From NCBI RefSeq assembly GCF_958979055.1, contig NC_084898.1, positions 20,355,124 through 20,419,123 on the forward strand: a DNA stretch of 64,000 nucleotides, given 5' to 3'. Every line of letters starts with the position of its first letter. The stretch's first letter is position 1. The notes beneath the pieces are model-generated. The model was not told the DNA's origin and did no database searches. It saw nothing but the letters and a program-made list of their open reading frames with translations. Of this stretch, positions 22,910 to 35,586 are shown in pieces. The translations under genes and the position numbers were made by a program. The DNA comes from Alnus glutinosa (Eukaryota; Streptophyta; Magnoliopsida; Fagales; Betulaceae).

Positions 22910-23363
22910 CAATAACAAAGTTGGAATGAATTTTATTTTATTTAAAAAAAAATGCATTTTATATCCTACTAAAAAAGGACACGTCATTTTTATATTAAAT
23001 TAAATTAAAAGAATCTTTTCCACCCTAGTTTCAAGAAAATTTGTCCATTTGACCCGTCATGCCCAACCACACGTTTTCTAGAGACTGGGTCACTGGAGAG
23101 TAGTCAATCTGTATTGGAAATTGCTTGGAAATTAAGGAATAGCTTTAAAAGCAGTGCAGTTTTCCACACGTTTTGTGGAGAGCAGTCGATCTGTATTGAA
23201 AATTAAGGAATAGGTCTAACTAACCGATCTGTCTCAGTTCCCCCACCTGCATGGGCATTTAAAGCTTTTACGTGCTTTTTGGTTTGGACAAAACGGAGAC
23301 TTAATTGCTGGTTGTCAAATTGGGTCTTAAGGCATAATTTTAAGTTTATATTTATATTTGTAC
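22317..23363. other. RLP upstream paralogous sequence, gene-free
   Basis: Contains the recurring GATATTTGATAAGACCGGAA and GATGGATAATGGGAATTGAG segments (two partly overlapping versions in this stretch), a 44-base poly-T (22864-22907) and inverted pieces of the module (GTATTGGAAATTGCTTGGAA). No gene is seen. Confidence 0.6.
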
Positions 23364-23535
23364 TATTTTTGACAAAATAAATTTTAAAGTTATAATGGCT
23401 ATAAACTCACCAGAACTCTGCAGTTAAGTGTACTTTTCAGAGACTTGTATCAAAATGAGTGACCTCCTAAAAAGTCTGATTGAGAAGAGTAAAAAATGAA
23501 TAATATTGTATTGTTGGGGTGAGTCATTACACAAA
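23364..23535 (+). mobile_element. Decayed Cassandra-type LTR fragment
   Basis: CACCAGAACTCTGCAGTTAA and GAGTGACCTCCTAAAAAGTC correspond to the 5S-like core. It ends at GGTGAGTCATTACACA, aligned with the copy at 19347 and the intact LTRs at 39219. Confidence 0.7.
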
Positions 23536-23828
23536 TAAAATTTGAGAGGATCTTAATCCGTGGGTCTCTTCCATTTCTTTCGTCACACATCAACACAATA
23601 CTTCACCCAGATTCACGGCATAAATCACGGGAGTCATGAAAAGGGATTAGACGACTTACAATTTCAATATGAACTACTTTTGGACAAATTTTCTAATTGA
23701 ATTTTTGGTGAGTGCTAGTGCTTTCATATATATATATATATATATATGAACTACTCTTTTTTTGAGAAATATATACTACTTTTGAATAATGCCTTACGTG
23801 CTTCTTGATTTGCACAAAATGGAGACTT

Positions 23829-23940
23829 TTGTCCCTAAGGGGTAAGTCAATCGGCTAGAGATCACGACTCATGTAGCGGAGGTTACTAGTTTGAATTTTC
23901 CTTCCCCTTCTTATGTGAACATGTTAAAAATAAATAAATA
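23829..23940 (+). mobile_element. tRNA-derived SINE, copy 4
   Basis: Same insertion site as copies 1 and 2 (flanks AGACTT at 23823-23828 and AAACTT at 23941-23946). The box-B region reads GTTACTAGTTTGAATT. Confidence 0.75.
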
Positions 23941-24009
23941 AAACTTAATTTCCAGTTGTGAAATTGGGTCTTATGGCATAATTTCAAGTTTAAAAAGCAA
24001 TTACAATTT

Positions 24010-24053
<44 letters not shown>

Positions 24054-24519
24054 TAAGAAAGAAAGAAAGAAAAGAAAGATGCTCAAATTATGTATAGCTG
24101 ACTAAAGTTAATGAAGATAATAGAATCCAATGGAAGCTAATCGTATCTCTTTTTTCATTTGAGCACTCACAATTAAGTAAGCCTCCATTTTATTTTATTT
24201 TTTTCAAACCATGAAGCACGCCCAAGCTTAATTAATTTGCCCAAAATTCAGAAAATTTGTCTTTTCAAATCGCAAGTAAGATGATGTTTTTTAAAAACGC
24301 AGAATTTTAAAGACTATAATTTGTGATTTTAAAGGTTAAACTATAATTTTGTCAAATGCTTAACTGGGTTTTTAAAAATCATTTTTTCAAATTGCACATT
24401 TTAAAATCGTTATTTTAAATCGCACTTTTTAAAATCGTAAATTCAAACATACCCTAATTATTACTAGTACAATAGTGCTTCCCCCACCTAAACATTTAAA
24501 CATACCAGTTTTGGCTAAA

Positions 24520-24705
24520 ACTTTTACGTGCTTCTTGGTTTGGGGTCTTGGGTCATAATTTGAAGTTTAAAAAGAAAGAAAAAGAAAAGGAAACCAAAAG
24601 TAGTTGTAATTTTGAAGCTATTTCCAATGCAAACTACTCTCTCCAGAAAATGAGCGCTTCTGCGCTTGGATTATTCAAGACTTGCCAACAATATCTTTTC
24701 CGTAA
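24520..24705 (+). repeat. RLP promoter-like module without a gene
   Basis: Another copy (TTTTACGTGCTTCTTGGTTT ... TGCCAACAATATCTTTTCCG), preceded by a Tourist remnant and a poly-A run at 24011-24048. Downstream (24710-25100) lies the usual GATATTTGATAAGACCGGAA sequence, still without an RLP frame. Confidence 0.65.
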
Positions 24706-25509
24706 AGAAAATCATACGCCACTCAAAGGAGCCATGCATTAACCAATCAAATATTGTTCCGTTCAACTGATATTTGATAAGACCGGAATTGGCCCACTAC
24801 TCCCCAGTCCCGACGTACGACGACCCTTGCTTTCAAGTCTTGAGATGATGCATGTGAGCTTTTACATCAACGTCCAGGAAGATGGATAATGGGAATTGAG
24901 AAGAAATTTGCCTTTGTAGACACGTACCTCTATACCTTTGATCAATTGGAAGTGATAGATATATAAATTTAGAAATTAAACAAGTTGCCAATGTATCTGG
25001 GAGGGTTAAGAGGATCAACTGATCCTGTCTATAAAAACTTATATGTATCCGTTGAACATGTAAAAAAATTTTAGGTTTTTTCTTTTTTAGCAATAACAAA
25101 GTTGGAATGAATTTTATTTTTTATTTAAAAAAAATGCATTTTATATCCTACTAAAAAAGGACACGTCATTTTTATATTAAATTAAATTGAAAGAATCTTT
25201 TCCATGTAGTTTTAAGAAAATTTGTTTATTTGAAATGAGTAATTTTATATATCATTATCATACTTTTTTTGTATTTCTCTAAAAATGAGGTGGCTATTAA
25301 ATTATCATTGAATTTATAATTGATTAAATTATAATTTTAAAAGTCATATCAGTTTTAGAAGAATACAATATATATATATATATATATAAAACGTATAAAA
25401 TTACTCATTTGAAATGCTTAAATCCGATCCGTCATGCCCAACCACACGTTTCTTGGAGAGCAGTCTGTATCGGAAATTGCTTGGAAATTAAGGAATAGCT
25501 TTAAAAGAT

Positions 25510-25622
25510 TATTATATTATTATATCACATGGGGGGTGGGGGCATGCATGTCAATTGCCATGTGGAGTGTTATAATTGATTGACACGTGGCATCATGTTG
25601 CTGCCGAAGTGCTATCCACCTG

Positions 25623-25654
<32 letters not shown>

Positions 25655-26545
25655 AACATGCAGATCCCATCTTACGGTTATCTCTCATTGCGCGTTGATC
25701 TCATCAGTCAGCCCCACCACTCCAAACCCTTCTCGTTTAATCGCACAATACATTAGGAGGGGCCCCTAAACCCATGTGAAATCATTCAATTCCTAATCTC
25801 TCTCTCTCCATCTCAATCGCAACTTCGATGTTAATTTCCAATTTTGTGGGATTTTTTTTTTTTTTTTTTTTTTTATTTTTTATTTTTTATGTGGGTGGAA
25901 TATATTATTAAATTCTAGTTTCTAGCTAGGATTAAGACTTAGTTTGTTTCGACGTAAAAAAAATTCGTCGAGAAAAAAATGATTTTCTTGAAAATATTTT
26001 TCGTTGTTTAACTCATACATAAAATAAAAGACGGTAGAAAACGATCAACGACTTCCGACATCCTATGGCGGTGGTCTAGTAGAGGCCCGACAGCTTCCAG
26101 TTATGGTCCAGCAGAGGTACGACAACTTTTGGTGGTTGTCCAATATATATATATATATATATATATTGGATTAATTACTGTTTCGGGAATCAAACTAACC
26201 ATGATTCAACTTTCAATAGATGGGCATAAAAATATTTAAGCTATTTAATTACCAAAGGTAAGAAATTAGCAGACGAAATAAATTAAGAAAAATGCTACAA
26301 ATGAGGATGGAAATTGACGAGACGGTTATCAAGATGTCATTTTTTTAAAAAAAAAAAAAAAAAAATTATTACATTAGCTAGTTACTAAAATAACATGCTA
26401 AAGTTAATTAATTTGTTTGGTTTAAAGTATGGGTGACGATTCATGTTTGCATATCTAGTTCGGGTCTTATCGAAATATAGATATAAGACTATAAGGTCGA
26501 AGACTCATCAAACCCCTCAATTTTAATCAATTAATTCAATTCGCT
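25510..26545. other. Single-copy-looking intergenic stretch, no gene recognised
   Basis: Holds a G-rich run GGGGGGTGGGGG (about 25530-25541), CACGTGGCATC, a CT microsatellite (25622-25650) and a poly-T. The frame at 25587-25769 is mostly the CT repeat and has no motif. I see no equivalent elsewhere in the window. Confidence 0.45.
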
Positions 26546-26559
26546 TTGGGTTTGTAGGT

Positions 26560-27056
26560 TGTATTGAGTTTTCAATTTCAAGAATATAATCCTTAGATTT
26601 TGCCCAAATTAAAATAGGTCCCTCTATCACTTTAATGTCAAAGTTAATAGTTTGTTCACACGTCAACACTACAATGCAATGCCACATCAGAAAATACCAA
26701 GTCGTCATTCATATAAAAAAAATAAAAAACCCCACAAAAACTAATCGATCTAACTATGAAACTTAAAAAAAAACACAAAATCTAATAACCTAAAGAGCAA
26801 CCCCTCAGTAACATTTTTTTTTTTCATGAATGATTTGGCACTTGCTACTTGCTAACATGGCATTGCATTCAAGGGTTAACATGGATGCTAGCTTGTTAAA
26901 TGAGATATATGTAACACGTTAACTTTGACAATAAAGTGACAGAATGACCTATTTTAAACTTTGGCAAAACTTAAGGATTTTGTATTATTGAAATTAAAAA
27001 CTCAATGACTAAATCCAAATCAGGTGAAAACCTGGGGACTAGATATAATTTTTCCC
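26560..27056. mobile_element. Left-truncated Mutator-like MITE without the SINE
   Basis: Matches 20900-21531 from about TTGAGTTTTCAATTTCAAGA to the terminus AGATATAATTTTTCCC followed by TTTTTTAAA. It has the single TACCAAGTCG empty site for the SINE at 21056. The left terminus is lost. Confidence 0.78.
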
Positions 27057-27102
27057 TTTTTTAAATAGCCGAAAGTAACAATTTGGATTGCTGCAATACT
27101 AA

Positions 27103-27403
27103 GGGTACATTTAGGATTGCGATTTTGGAAACAATAAGTGCGATTTTAAACCAAATCGTAAAACTAAATCGGTTGGTAACTAAGTTTTTAAAAATTCAGA
27201 TTTTAAAACGTAGAAAATATACCTTTTCAAATCGCTAAGTAAGATGATGCTTTTTTGAAAATACGAAATTTTAAAGATTAATTTGCGATTTTAAAGACTA
27301 AACTGCGATTTTGCCAAACACTTAATTATATTTTTAAATATCACTTTTTTAAATCACACACTTTAAATTATACTTTTTAAAATCACAGATTCGAACGGGA
27401 CCT
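27103..27403. mobile_element. Tourist-like MITE
   Basis: A 301-bp element from GGGTACATTTAGGATTGCG to CGAACGGGACCT between TAA repeats. It sits in the same position relative to its neighbours as the copy at 21578, so it was carried by segmental duplication. Confidence 0.8.
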
Positions 27404-27464
27404 TAATTATTACTAGTACAGTAGTACTTCTCCCACCTAGACATTTAAATATACAAGTTTTGGC

Positions 27465-27655
27465 TAAAGCTTCTACGTGCTTCTTGGTTTGGGGTCTTGG
27501 GTAATAATTTGAAGTTTAAAAAGAAAGAAAAAGAAAAGGAAACCAAAAGTAGTTGTAATTTTGAAGCTATTTCCAATACAAACTACTGCTCCCCAGAAAA
27601 TGAGCGCTTCTGCGCTTGGATTATTCAAGACTTGCCAACAATATCTTTTCCGTAA
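27465..27655 (+). repeat. RLP promoter-like module without a gene
   Basis: Same module again (TTCTACGTGCTTCTTGGTTT to ACTTGCCAACAATATCTTTT). The order MITE - Tourist - module at 26560-27655 repeats that at 20860-22126, which marks a duplication of several kilobases. Confidence 0.7.
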
Positions 27656-28196
27656 AGAAAATCATACGCCACTCAAAGGAGCCATGCATTAACCAATCAA
27701 ATATTGTTCCGTTCAACTGATATTTGATAAGACCGGAATTGGCCCACTACTCCCCAGTCCTGACGACGACCCTTGCTTTCAAGTCTTGAAATGATGCATG
27801 TGAGCTTTTACATCAACGTCCAGGAAGATGGACAAAGGGAATTGAGAAGAAATTTGCCTATCGTAGACACGTACCTCTATACCGCTAAGTGTGATGGGCC
27901 ACAATTATTTCTCATGGATTCACGGCATAAATCACAGGAGTCATGAAAAGAGTGTCCCCAGTATCCGAGTCCGGACGACGACCATTGCTTTCAAGTCTTG
28001 AAATGATGTGAGCTTTTGCGTCAACGTACAGGAAGATGGATAATTGGAATTGAGAAGAAACTTGCGTTCATAGACACATACTGGCCTCTATAGCTTTGAT
28101 CAATTGGATGTGATAGATATATAGATTTCATAGACACATACGTGCTTCTTGGTTTGGAGTCTTGGGTCATAATTTCAAACTTCAAAAAGCAGCTTT
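27656..28196. other. RLP upstream paralogous sequence, gene-free
   Basis: Continuation of the shared upstream sequence (AAATATTGTTCCGTTCAACT, GGATTCACGGCATAAATCAC, GATAGATATATAGATTTCAT). The last part matches 31980-32230 immediately before RLP2. Confidence 0.6.
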
Positions 28197-28785
28197 GTAA
28201 GATCCAAAACATTCGAATTCCCCAACATTTTCCTCACAATTATATGAAATTGACTTTGATACTTAAATTAAAACCCGGTTATACAATCACTTGCAAAACA
28301 TATTAACCTCAAAGATTAATTACAATGTGTTCTCAAATGTTGAAAATTATATGCGTTTAGTTTCCATATCAATACCCTCCTAGTACTACATTTAGAATTC
28401 TAATTATCTCACGAGTTTAACACCTCCATTTAATATAACAACGTGAATAGAGATTGGACCAGAGAATCACATGACAAGTTAGAATAAAGAGTTGAATAGA
28501 AAGCATATGCTTCCATGGCCTTGCAGATTGGACCAGATCGAGCAAGAGGGAACTTTCCAAGAAACTACCAGAAAAAAGACTTTTCTATTTGAAATTATAT
28601 ACGTAAAATACTTTTCTATTTTCGTTAACAATCGAAAATAATGTGTCCCTCTTATCACTTAATTTTTTATCCAATATATGTTATTGATTTACAAATTATT
28701 ATTTTTTCGTTATTACACATAGAATTTAATCTAATGCTCTATCTTTAAATGGAAAAACATAAAATTCGTTTTCAAAGAACAAATT
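28197..28785. repeat. Duplicated intergenic segments, partners at 2081 and 3093
   Basis: The two segments listed at 2081-2560 and 3093-3250 are here nearly adjacent. The sequence between them at 2560-3090 is therefore either inserted there or deleted here. Confidence 0.75.
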
Positions 28786-29457
28786 TAAAATTTCTGGTGT
28801 TTCACGCACAAGATTGAAAAATCTTTTGATTGTACATCATATTAAATATAATACGTTTTTCATCGTCCAACATGCAAGAAGCACATCAACCAAAATCAAT
28901 TGGCCCTAATAGCCTAGGAGATGCGGATTTCGAGTATAAGTATCATGAACATGTTAGTTTAATTAATATAGCATTGTTTATCTTGAAGAAATATTTTATA
29001 AATATATGTTAAATTTAATTTCAAAATTTAAACAAAGAAGAATCTAAATTAAGTTTTGGGAATTTTTGAAATAGCCGAAAGTAACAATTTTGATTGCTGC
29101 AATATTAATTATTACTAATATATGTATCTTAGCTTATATCTATACATATGTATGTATACATACATGATACATCTATGTGTAAGTATTATGCTAGAAGCCT
29201 AAATACAACGCATTTTAAGGATACCCAGAGGGACAAATTTTCCTAATATTGAATATCGATCCAGCCCTCGTACGTTTATGCACATTATATATAAAGGCAG
29301 CCACAACCATTCACAATTAAGCAAGTCTACGTCAACATGCAGGAAGATGGATAATGGGATGGGGTTGAGAAGAAATTTGCGTTCATAGACATTTAAATAT
29401 ACTAGTTTTTGGCTAAAGCTTTTACGTGCTTCTTGGTTTGGGGTCTTGGGTCATAAT

Positions 29458-30789
29458 CAGTGCCGGCTCTATCCTTAGGCGACTTAGGCGGTAGCCTAAG
29501 GCCCCCGAGAAAAGAAGGCCCCAAAAAATACATTTGTTAAGGCCCAATTATAGTCTAATAAAACATTTAAAAAAAAAAAAATGTAGTCTAATGCGATTCT
29601 GAAAAAATAAAAAACAGAAAAGAAGAAGTATTATTATTTATCTCTTTTTTGGGAGACTCTTCAACTCCCATTAACAAAAAAATTCAAATGCCAAGAACAC
29701 AACTATTAATACCAAAACAAATGGTTATTAATTATCTCCACTTTGGAAGATTTAACTCCACAAAAATCAAAACAAATGGTCATTAATTATCTCCACTTTG
29801 GAAGATTTAACTCCACAAAAATCGATCGTTAGAACACAATAAGTTGGCAAAAAAGAAGAAAAAAAAGAAGTGCATTATCTCACACTTAGAAGACTTTAGA
29901 ACTTCCGCATAGAAAAATGAACCATCGGGCTCAAAACCACAAATATGAAGTTTTTTTTTTGTTGAAAAAAGGAAGACACAAATCTTACTTTCAGAACAAT
30001 CTCTCCCACAAATTACCAAGACCACTCTTTGAAATGCTCTACAATTTTCTCCAGCAGCCAGATGATAGGAAAGATCACCGTAGCAGCTTGTTCGCTTTAT
30101 CACCAGCCGCCTCTCACCTCCTCTTTGCCTCTCCTTCAGCAATCTCTCGTACCCAAGGTCAGATCTGCAACTTCTTTTTCGATTTCTTTTTGATATTTAG
30201 AGGTCTTCTAGATCTTTCTTGAAGTTCTTCCATAGTTTGCTTTCAATATTTTATGCTCTCAGACTTTTTCTTTTAAGGCAACAAGATATAAAGACAAAAA
30301 AATGCACAACCACACCTTTTCGTTTTTGTATTTTTTGGTCATCAGGAATGTGTGGCTATTGAACAGCCACGTTTCCTCTCTTTTTTCCGGTCATTGGAGA
30401 GCTGGGATCTTACTCCAATTTGGGGGCATTTTTTTTCCCTCTCTTATATGACAACTTTGTCAACAAAAAAAAATAAAAAAACTTTTAAGTACTTAAAATA
30501 AATAAATAAATAAAATACAAAAACTGAAGTACTTCAACTTGTTGCGAAGAAGCTTGAAGAAATTCTCAACAATCAAACGGAAATTTGAAATTTGAAATTT
30601 TTATTGAATAATAAAATTATGAAGAAAAAAAAACTTTTATATAGATTTATTACCTACTAGCAGTATAACATTGAAAAGAATAATTTTAAATAAAAATATA
30701 AAATAAAAAAAATTATTTAATATTTAAATATAAAAAAGCCTAATTTAAAATTCTCGCCTTAGGCCCCAAAATACAACGAGCCGGCCCTG
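29458..30789. mobile_element. Non-autonomous hAT element, 1.3 kb
   Basis: Ends are CAGTGCCGGCTC and GAGCCGGCCCTG (inverted), with an 8-bp direct repeat GTCATAAT (29450-29457 and 30790-30797). It is inserted in an RLP promoter-like module whose halves continue on both sides (GGGTCTTGGGTCATAAT | GTCATAATTAAAGTAGTTG). The subterminal sequence GGCGACTTAGGCGGTAGCC is a layout I know from plant hAT elements. Inside is AT-rich DNA and an unassigned frame on the minus strand (30142-29807). No transposase is recognised. Confidence 0.92.
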
Positions 30790-30959
30790 GTCATAATTAA
30801 AGTAGTTGTAATTTTGAAGCTATTTCCAATACACACTGCGCTTGGATTATTCAAGACTTGCCAACAATATATTTTCCCTAAAGAAAATCATAAACTCAAA
30901 GGAGCCATTAACCAATCAAATGTTCTGTTCGATCAACTGATATTTGATAATTAAGACCG

Positions 30960-31980
30960 GAATTGGCCCACTCGGGCTCCTCTACAATTTTTGTTGCCCC
31001 TCAGAGTCTTGAAAAACAGTTTTTGTCATGCATGAGTACATGCCCTTGCGCAAATGTCCGCACCCTCATAATAGGGGTACTATAGATCCAACCTCCTGAT
31101 ATGGGATAAACTAATCATAAATAAGATGTAAACAGGGCATCAACTATTTTGCGATTTCTCTGTTTCTATTGTTTTGTTAATTGATATGACAATGCAGCAA
31201 AATAATCAGGTTTGGTTTTCTTATCAATGACACATTCCTTGATTGAGACTTTTCGAAAAATAGATACCTTAAATTGAAACGTTTTGAACTTCAGGTATCT
31301 TCTTTTAAAAATGATGAAAGTTTGGTACCCTTAAGTGAAGTTCTTCCTAAACATTATTTTGATCCCTTACCTCTTTTGTTGATATGATTTCTCAATTTAG
31401 TCAGATTTAGTGAATACCTGAATTTTTAATTAAATTTTCTGTTTAAAAAATGTATTATTGATACCTTTTTAGCCTTGAATGATTTCCATCCCATTTTTAA
31501 GATCCCTAAATATAATTTAGATCATCTCTTTAATTTACTGAATTGTGTTTCATACTTACTTTGAAAGAAATATATATATAGTTTTACCGTTTAATTGATA
31601 TCAAATTGTGTTATTGAGATATGTTTGTTTTTCATAGTTTAATTTTAACGTTTAAAACATGCTTTTAAACATTACCTTCCCTTTTTTGCTTTTCCATTGT
31701 ATAATAATGTACTGTTAGTATGTAATAACTTTGCATGGGAAATAATATCAATCCTTGAAATAATGTTACTAATTTGTATAAACAATATTCATCCAATATA
31801 TATATATATATATTGCATGATATAACATTAACAGTAGTATTGCATAAAATAGCTATGCATAGAATTAACTTCAGGAAATTATGAACAAAACCCATCCATA
31901 ATTCCACCCATTCAAGTAAAAAAAAGAATGTAACAATTTTGGAAATTATGAACAAAACCCATCCATAATTTATTGCTAGG
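30960..31980. other. AT-rich intergenic region, no gene seen
   Basis: No recognisable coding or mobile sequence. It contains a small direct repeat GGAAATTATGAACAAAACCC (about 31874 and 31940) and a TA run (31797-31812). Confidence 0.5.
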
Positions 31981-32370
31981 CATAAATCACGGGAATCATG
32001 AAAAGAGTGTCCCCACTATCCGAGTCCCGACGACGACCATTGGTTTCAAGTCTTGAAATGATGTGAGCTTTGACGTCAAGGTACAGGAAGATGGATAATG
32101 GGAATTGAGAAGAATTTTGCGTTCATACACACATACTGGCCTCTATACCTTTGATCAATTGGATGTGATAGATATATAAATTTCATAGACACATACGTGC
32201 TTCTTGGTTTGGAGTCTTGGGTCATAATTTCAAAGTTCAAAAAGCAGCTGCATTTTCGGTCATACATGTAGTAATTTCCAAGCAATTTCCAATACACATT
32301 ACTGCTCTCCACAAAAATGCGCGCGTGGGTTAATATTTCAAGACTTGCCAACAGTATTGCATTTTATATA
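31981..32370 (+). promoter_or_regulatory. RLP2 promoter region
   Basis: Homologous to the RLP3 upstream region (55800-56150) and the RLP1 region (5046-5340): GGCATAAATCACGGGAATCA, TACGTGCTTCTTGGTTTGGA, GTAATTTCCAAGCAATTTCC, CACAAAAATGCGCGCGTGGG. It has one copy of the CCAATACACATTACTGCTC part that is doubled in RLP1. Confidence 0.65.
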
Positions 32371-32378
32371 TATATAAA
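32371..32378 (+). promoter_or_regulatory. TATA box of RLP2
   Basis: TATATAAA followed by GGCAGTTTCTGTAGTTGCAT, 48 bases from its start to the ATG. Same core as in RLP1 and RLP3. Confidence 0.75.
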
Positions 32379-32418
32379 GGCAGTTTCTGTAGTTGCATCC
32401 ATCAGAATCTCTTGAGAA

Positions 32419-35199
32419 ATGGAGACTACTTGTTTTGCTAAAAATGCCATTTTTGCTTGGGTTTTTGCTATCATCACTTTATCTCCTTTGGCTTGTGTTA
32501 AAGCTGGATGCACCAAAGAACAGACGAGAGCTCTCTTGGAGATCAGAAACGCCACAAATGTTTTTTTTCTTCGGGATTGGGACGGAAGGGATTGTTGTGA
32601 AGCGTTCCCAATTACTTGTAGTCATGGTCTTACTGGACCAGTCATCGCAATATATTTGGAAGGGAGATACTATTTGGGAGAGGGATCCGAGAACTCCTAC
32701 ACTTTACCAATAGGTACATGGTATCCAAATGTAACCTTGTTTACCTTATTTGATGAACTTGAACTTCTAAAACTGAGTGGCATGCATATTGGAGGAAGGC
32801 TTGAAGGTACGTGAGAACTCTTTACTTTCGTCTTTTCTCTTTTCTAATCCCATAATAATTTGTCCAGCTTCATTTAATTTTATTTGCTCAATTCATTTTA
32901 GCTGATTCCTGAAATTCTAAATGACTCTCAATTCATACCTTGAGATCTTGTAAAGAATCCTAACTTCAGAGTTTCACATAATTCATAATTAGTCGTAATA
33001 TTTTCTAACCTCAATATTAGGTTGTTCATTATTTTGATGCCTTCTAAGCATATACATAATATCCTACATTGGAACTCATTCTTCACACTCGATCACTTTG
33101 GTGCAGCTTTTTGCGAATTGACGCGATTAAAATATCTAAAGTATTTGGATCTTACGGATAATAGACTGGAAGGCGTTATTCCCTCTTGTCTTGGGATGAT
33201 TGGAAACCTTGAAGAACTTTCTCTATCAAATAATCGTCTTTATGGTAATCTACCTCCATCAATACTCTTCAACCAAAGCAAGATTCGATCGTTTGATGTT
33301 TCGGCCAATCAATTAGATGGGGTTTTATCATTTTTTACTTTTGCCAATGCTTCAAGTCTTCAACACCTTGATCTTTCGGGTAATCTCTTTTATGGTAATC
33401 TACCTCTATCAATATTTGCTTCAAGTCTCCAAACCCTTGGTCTTTCGAGTAATCGCTTTCATGGTAATCTACCTCCATCAATATTCTCCAATCAAAGCAA
33501 GATTATGCGGTTTTATGTTTCGGCCAATCAATTAGATGGGGTTTTATCATTTTCTACTTTTGCCAATGCTTCAAGTCTCCAATACCTTGATCTTTCAAGC
33601 AACTGCAATTTGGAAATTGAAACTGAATCTCCCTCATGGGTTCCAACCTTTCAGCTACATTCTCTGAACTTGGCGAATTGTAGCCTCAACAAAAAGAATG
33701 GTCACGTTTTCCCAAGCTTTATCACCACCCAAGTTGCCTTGGAATCGCTAGACTTGTCTCACAACTTAATAAAGGGAAGCATACCTTGTCAGTTGCTATT
33801 CAACACGAGTATCTTGGGTTTATCCTTGAGAAGTAACAAAATTGATGGTTCACTTTTTCGTGGTTGCTTTGCTAATCGAACTTCATCACTTCAATTATTC
33901 GACATGTCTGATAATAATGTCAAAGGTTCTCTTCCCAAAAATATTGGAGATCTTTTTCCAATCTTATCCGATGTTGACATGTCCTCAAATGCATTAGAGG
34001 GCGTCATTCCTTGGTCTTTTGGTAATCTATCTTTTGAAGCATTAGACCTTTCTAATAACAAGCTCTCAGGGACAATACCGCAAAGTTTGACTAGAAATGG
34101 CACCCTACTGGTATATCTAAATCTATCAAACAATACATTGGAAGGAGAAATGCTCCCAAGGGACGCCAACATGACAAGCTTGGAGTGCTTGCAACTCGGC
34201 GGCAATCAATTTCAAGGAATGATCTCACCCGCAATATCAAACAGCCCCTCTCTGGTAATCCTAGATATTCGAAACAATAACTTGTCTGGTAATATTCCAA
34301 AGTGGTTGTATGATCATCCTCGCTTGGTGCAAGTTCTTTTAAGTGGAAATCGCTTTGAAGGTCACCTACTCCGAAGAATGTGTCAAATGGAAAGTTTGCA
34401 AGTTTTCGATATCTCTGATAATCATATTTCGGGAGGTATTCCCTCCTGCCTTGATAACATTATATTATGGAAGAAGAGTTCTCCAAGCTCTAATGGCTCA
34501 AACTCTTTCATGGAAAAGGGTCCACTGTTTTCCCTGACACATCCAGAGGGACTAGAGCCTAAATTTGAAATTAAAACGGACTTGCGAGTAAAACATGAGG
34601 TACATGCTTACAAAGGTATCCCACTCTCAATGATGACTATAATTGACATGTCATCAAACCAATTGACAGGTAACATTCCTTTTGAAATGGGAGAATTGTC
34701 GCAGCTTCGGTCCTTGAACTTGTCGAATAATTTTCTAAAAGGCCCCATTCCAAATTCTTTTCAAAACTTGAAAAACATGGAGAGCTTGGATCTTTCCCAC
34801 AACAAATTGAGTGGGAGAATCCCTTTTGAATTTGTTGAAATGACTTCTCTATCAGTATTTAGTGTTGCCTATAACAATCTTTCTGGAAGAGTCCCATTTG
34901 AGCGTCAGTTCTCAACTTTCGAGTCGCAATGCTATGATGGAAATCCAGATCTATGTGGAGACCCTCTGCCGAGAAACTGTTCAACTACAAACCAACTTGA
35001 ACCTGGACATGAGGAAGAAAAGGAAGAGACTAGAATAATCGATAGCCCTTTATTCTTCTATGCATTTGTTGCTGTCTCTTATGCATTCGGATTTTGGGTT
35101 TTCTTTGGGATCCTAATCATTAACAAGAATTGGAGGCATATCTATTTTAGAGCTGTTGACAGAATTATTGAGTCATGTTTTGAAATGCTCTATCAGTGA
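32419..35199 (+). CDS. LRR receptor-like protein RLP2 (two exons)
   Basis: Exons 32419-32806 and 33107-35199, phase-1 intron of 300 bp, GAAG|GTACGT donor and TGCAG|CT acceptor, predicted 826 residues. Signal peptide, Cys-paired N-cap (RDCCEAF), LRRs, island region ending at KHEVHAYKGIPLSMM, closing LRRs, C-cap CYDGNPDLCGDPLP, acidic HEEEKEE, one membrane segment (about 777-801) and a short tail; no kinase. Exon 1 has an extra eight residues around YYLGEGSENSYTLP relative to RLP1 and RLP3. The LRR repeat region has two 50-residue units with one extra shortened LRR (SIFASSLQTLGLSSN), the likely trace of an unequal exchange. The start matches the conserved ATGGAGAC context of its paralogues. The family recognises pathogen molecules or plant peptides at the cell surface; the ligand is unknown. 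Confidence 0.93.
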
Positions 35200-35586
35200 T
35201 TCATAACCATATATATATATGTACTTCAAATTTATGCTTATCTTCAATAAAGATGTTGTATTGCAAAGTGCTTCTAGCTTACACTTGGAAGTAGTTGTGT
35301 ACAAGTTGCAAGCGTTCTAGAATTTCATTCTTGCCTGAAATTCCATTTTTATGGGAATTGTTGCACCTTAAAGAATTTGAAATCAATTTAGCTTAGTTTT
35401 GATTTTGGTAGGAATCGTTGTCGATTGAAAAATTATGGTTAATGTTTTGCTACATATTTCCAAGCAATACATCTAAAGTTCGCCATGACCTCAACTACAC
35501 ATTTTTTAAGAGGCAAACCAAAATTATCTTTACAAAAAAAAAAAAAAAAAAGCTATTGAAGACCACACATTTTTTGTTTTTGTTTA

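Noticed and set aside
33022..33106. MFIILMPSKH-type N-terminus for RLP2 (and the same at 56795 for RLP3)
   Set aside because: It is intron sequence in frame by chance. Both genes have an exon 1 with signal peptide and N-cap that joins in phase.
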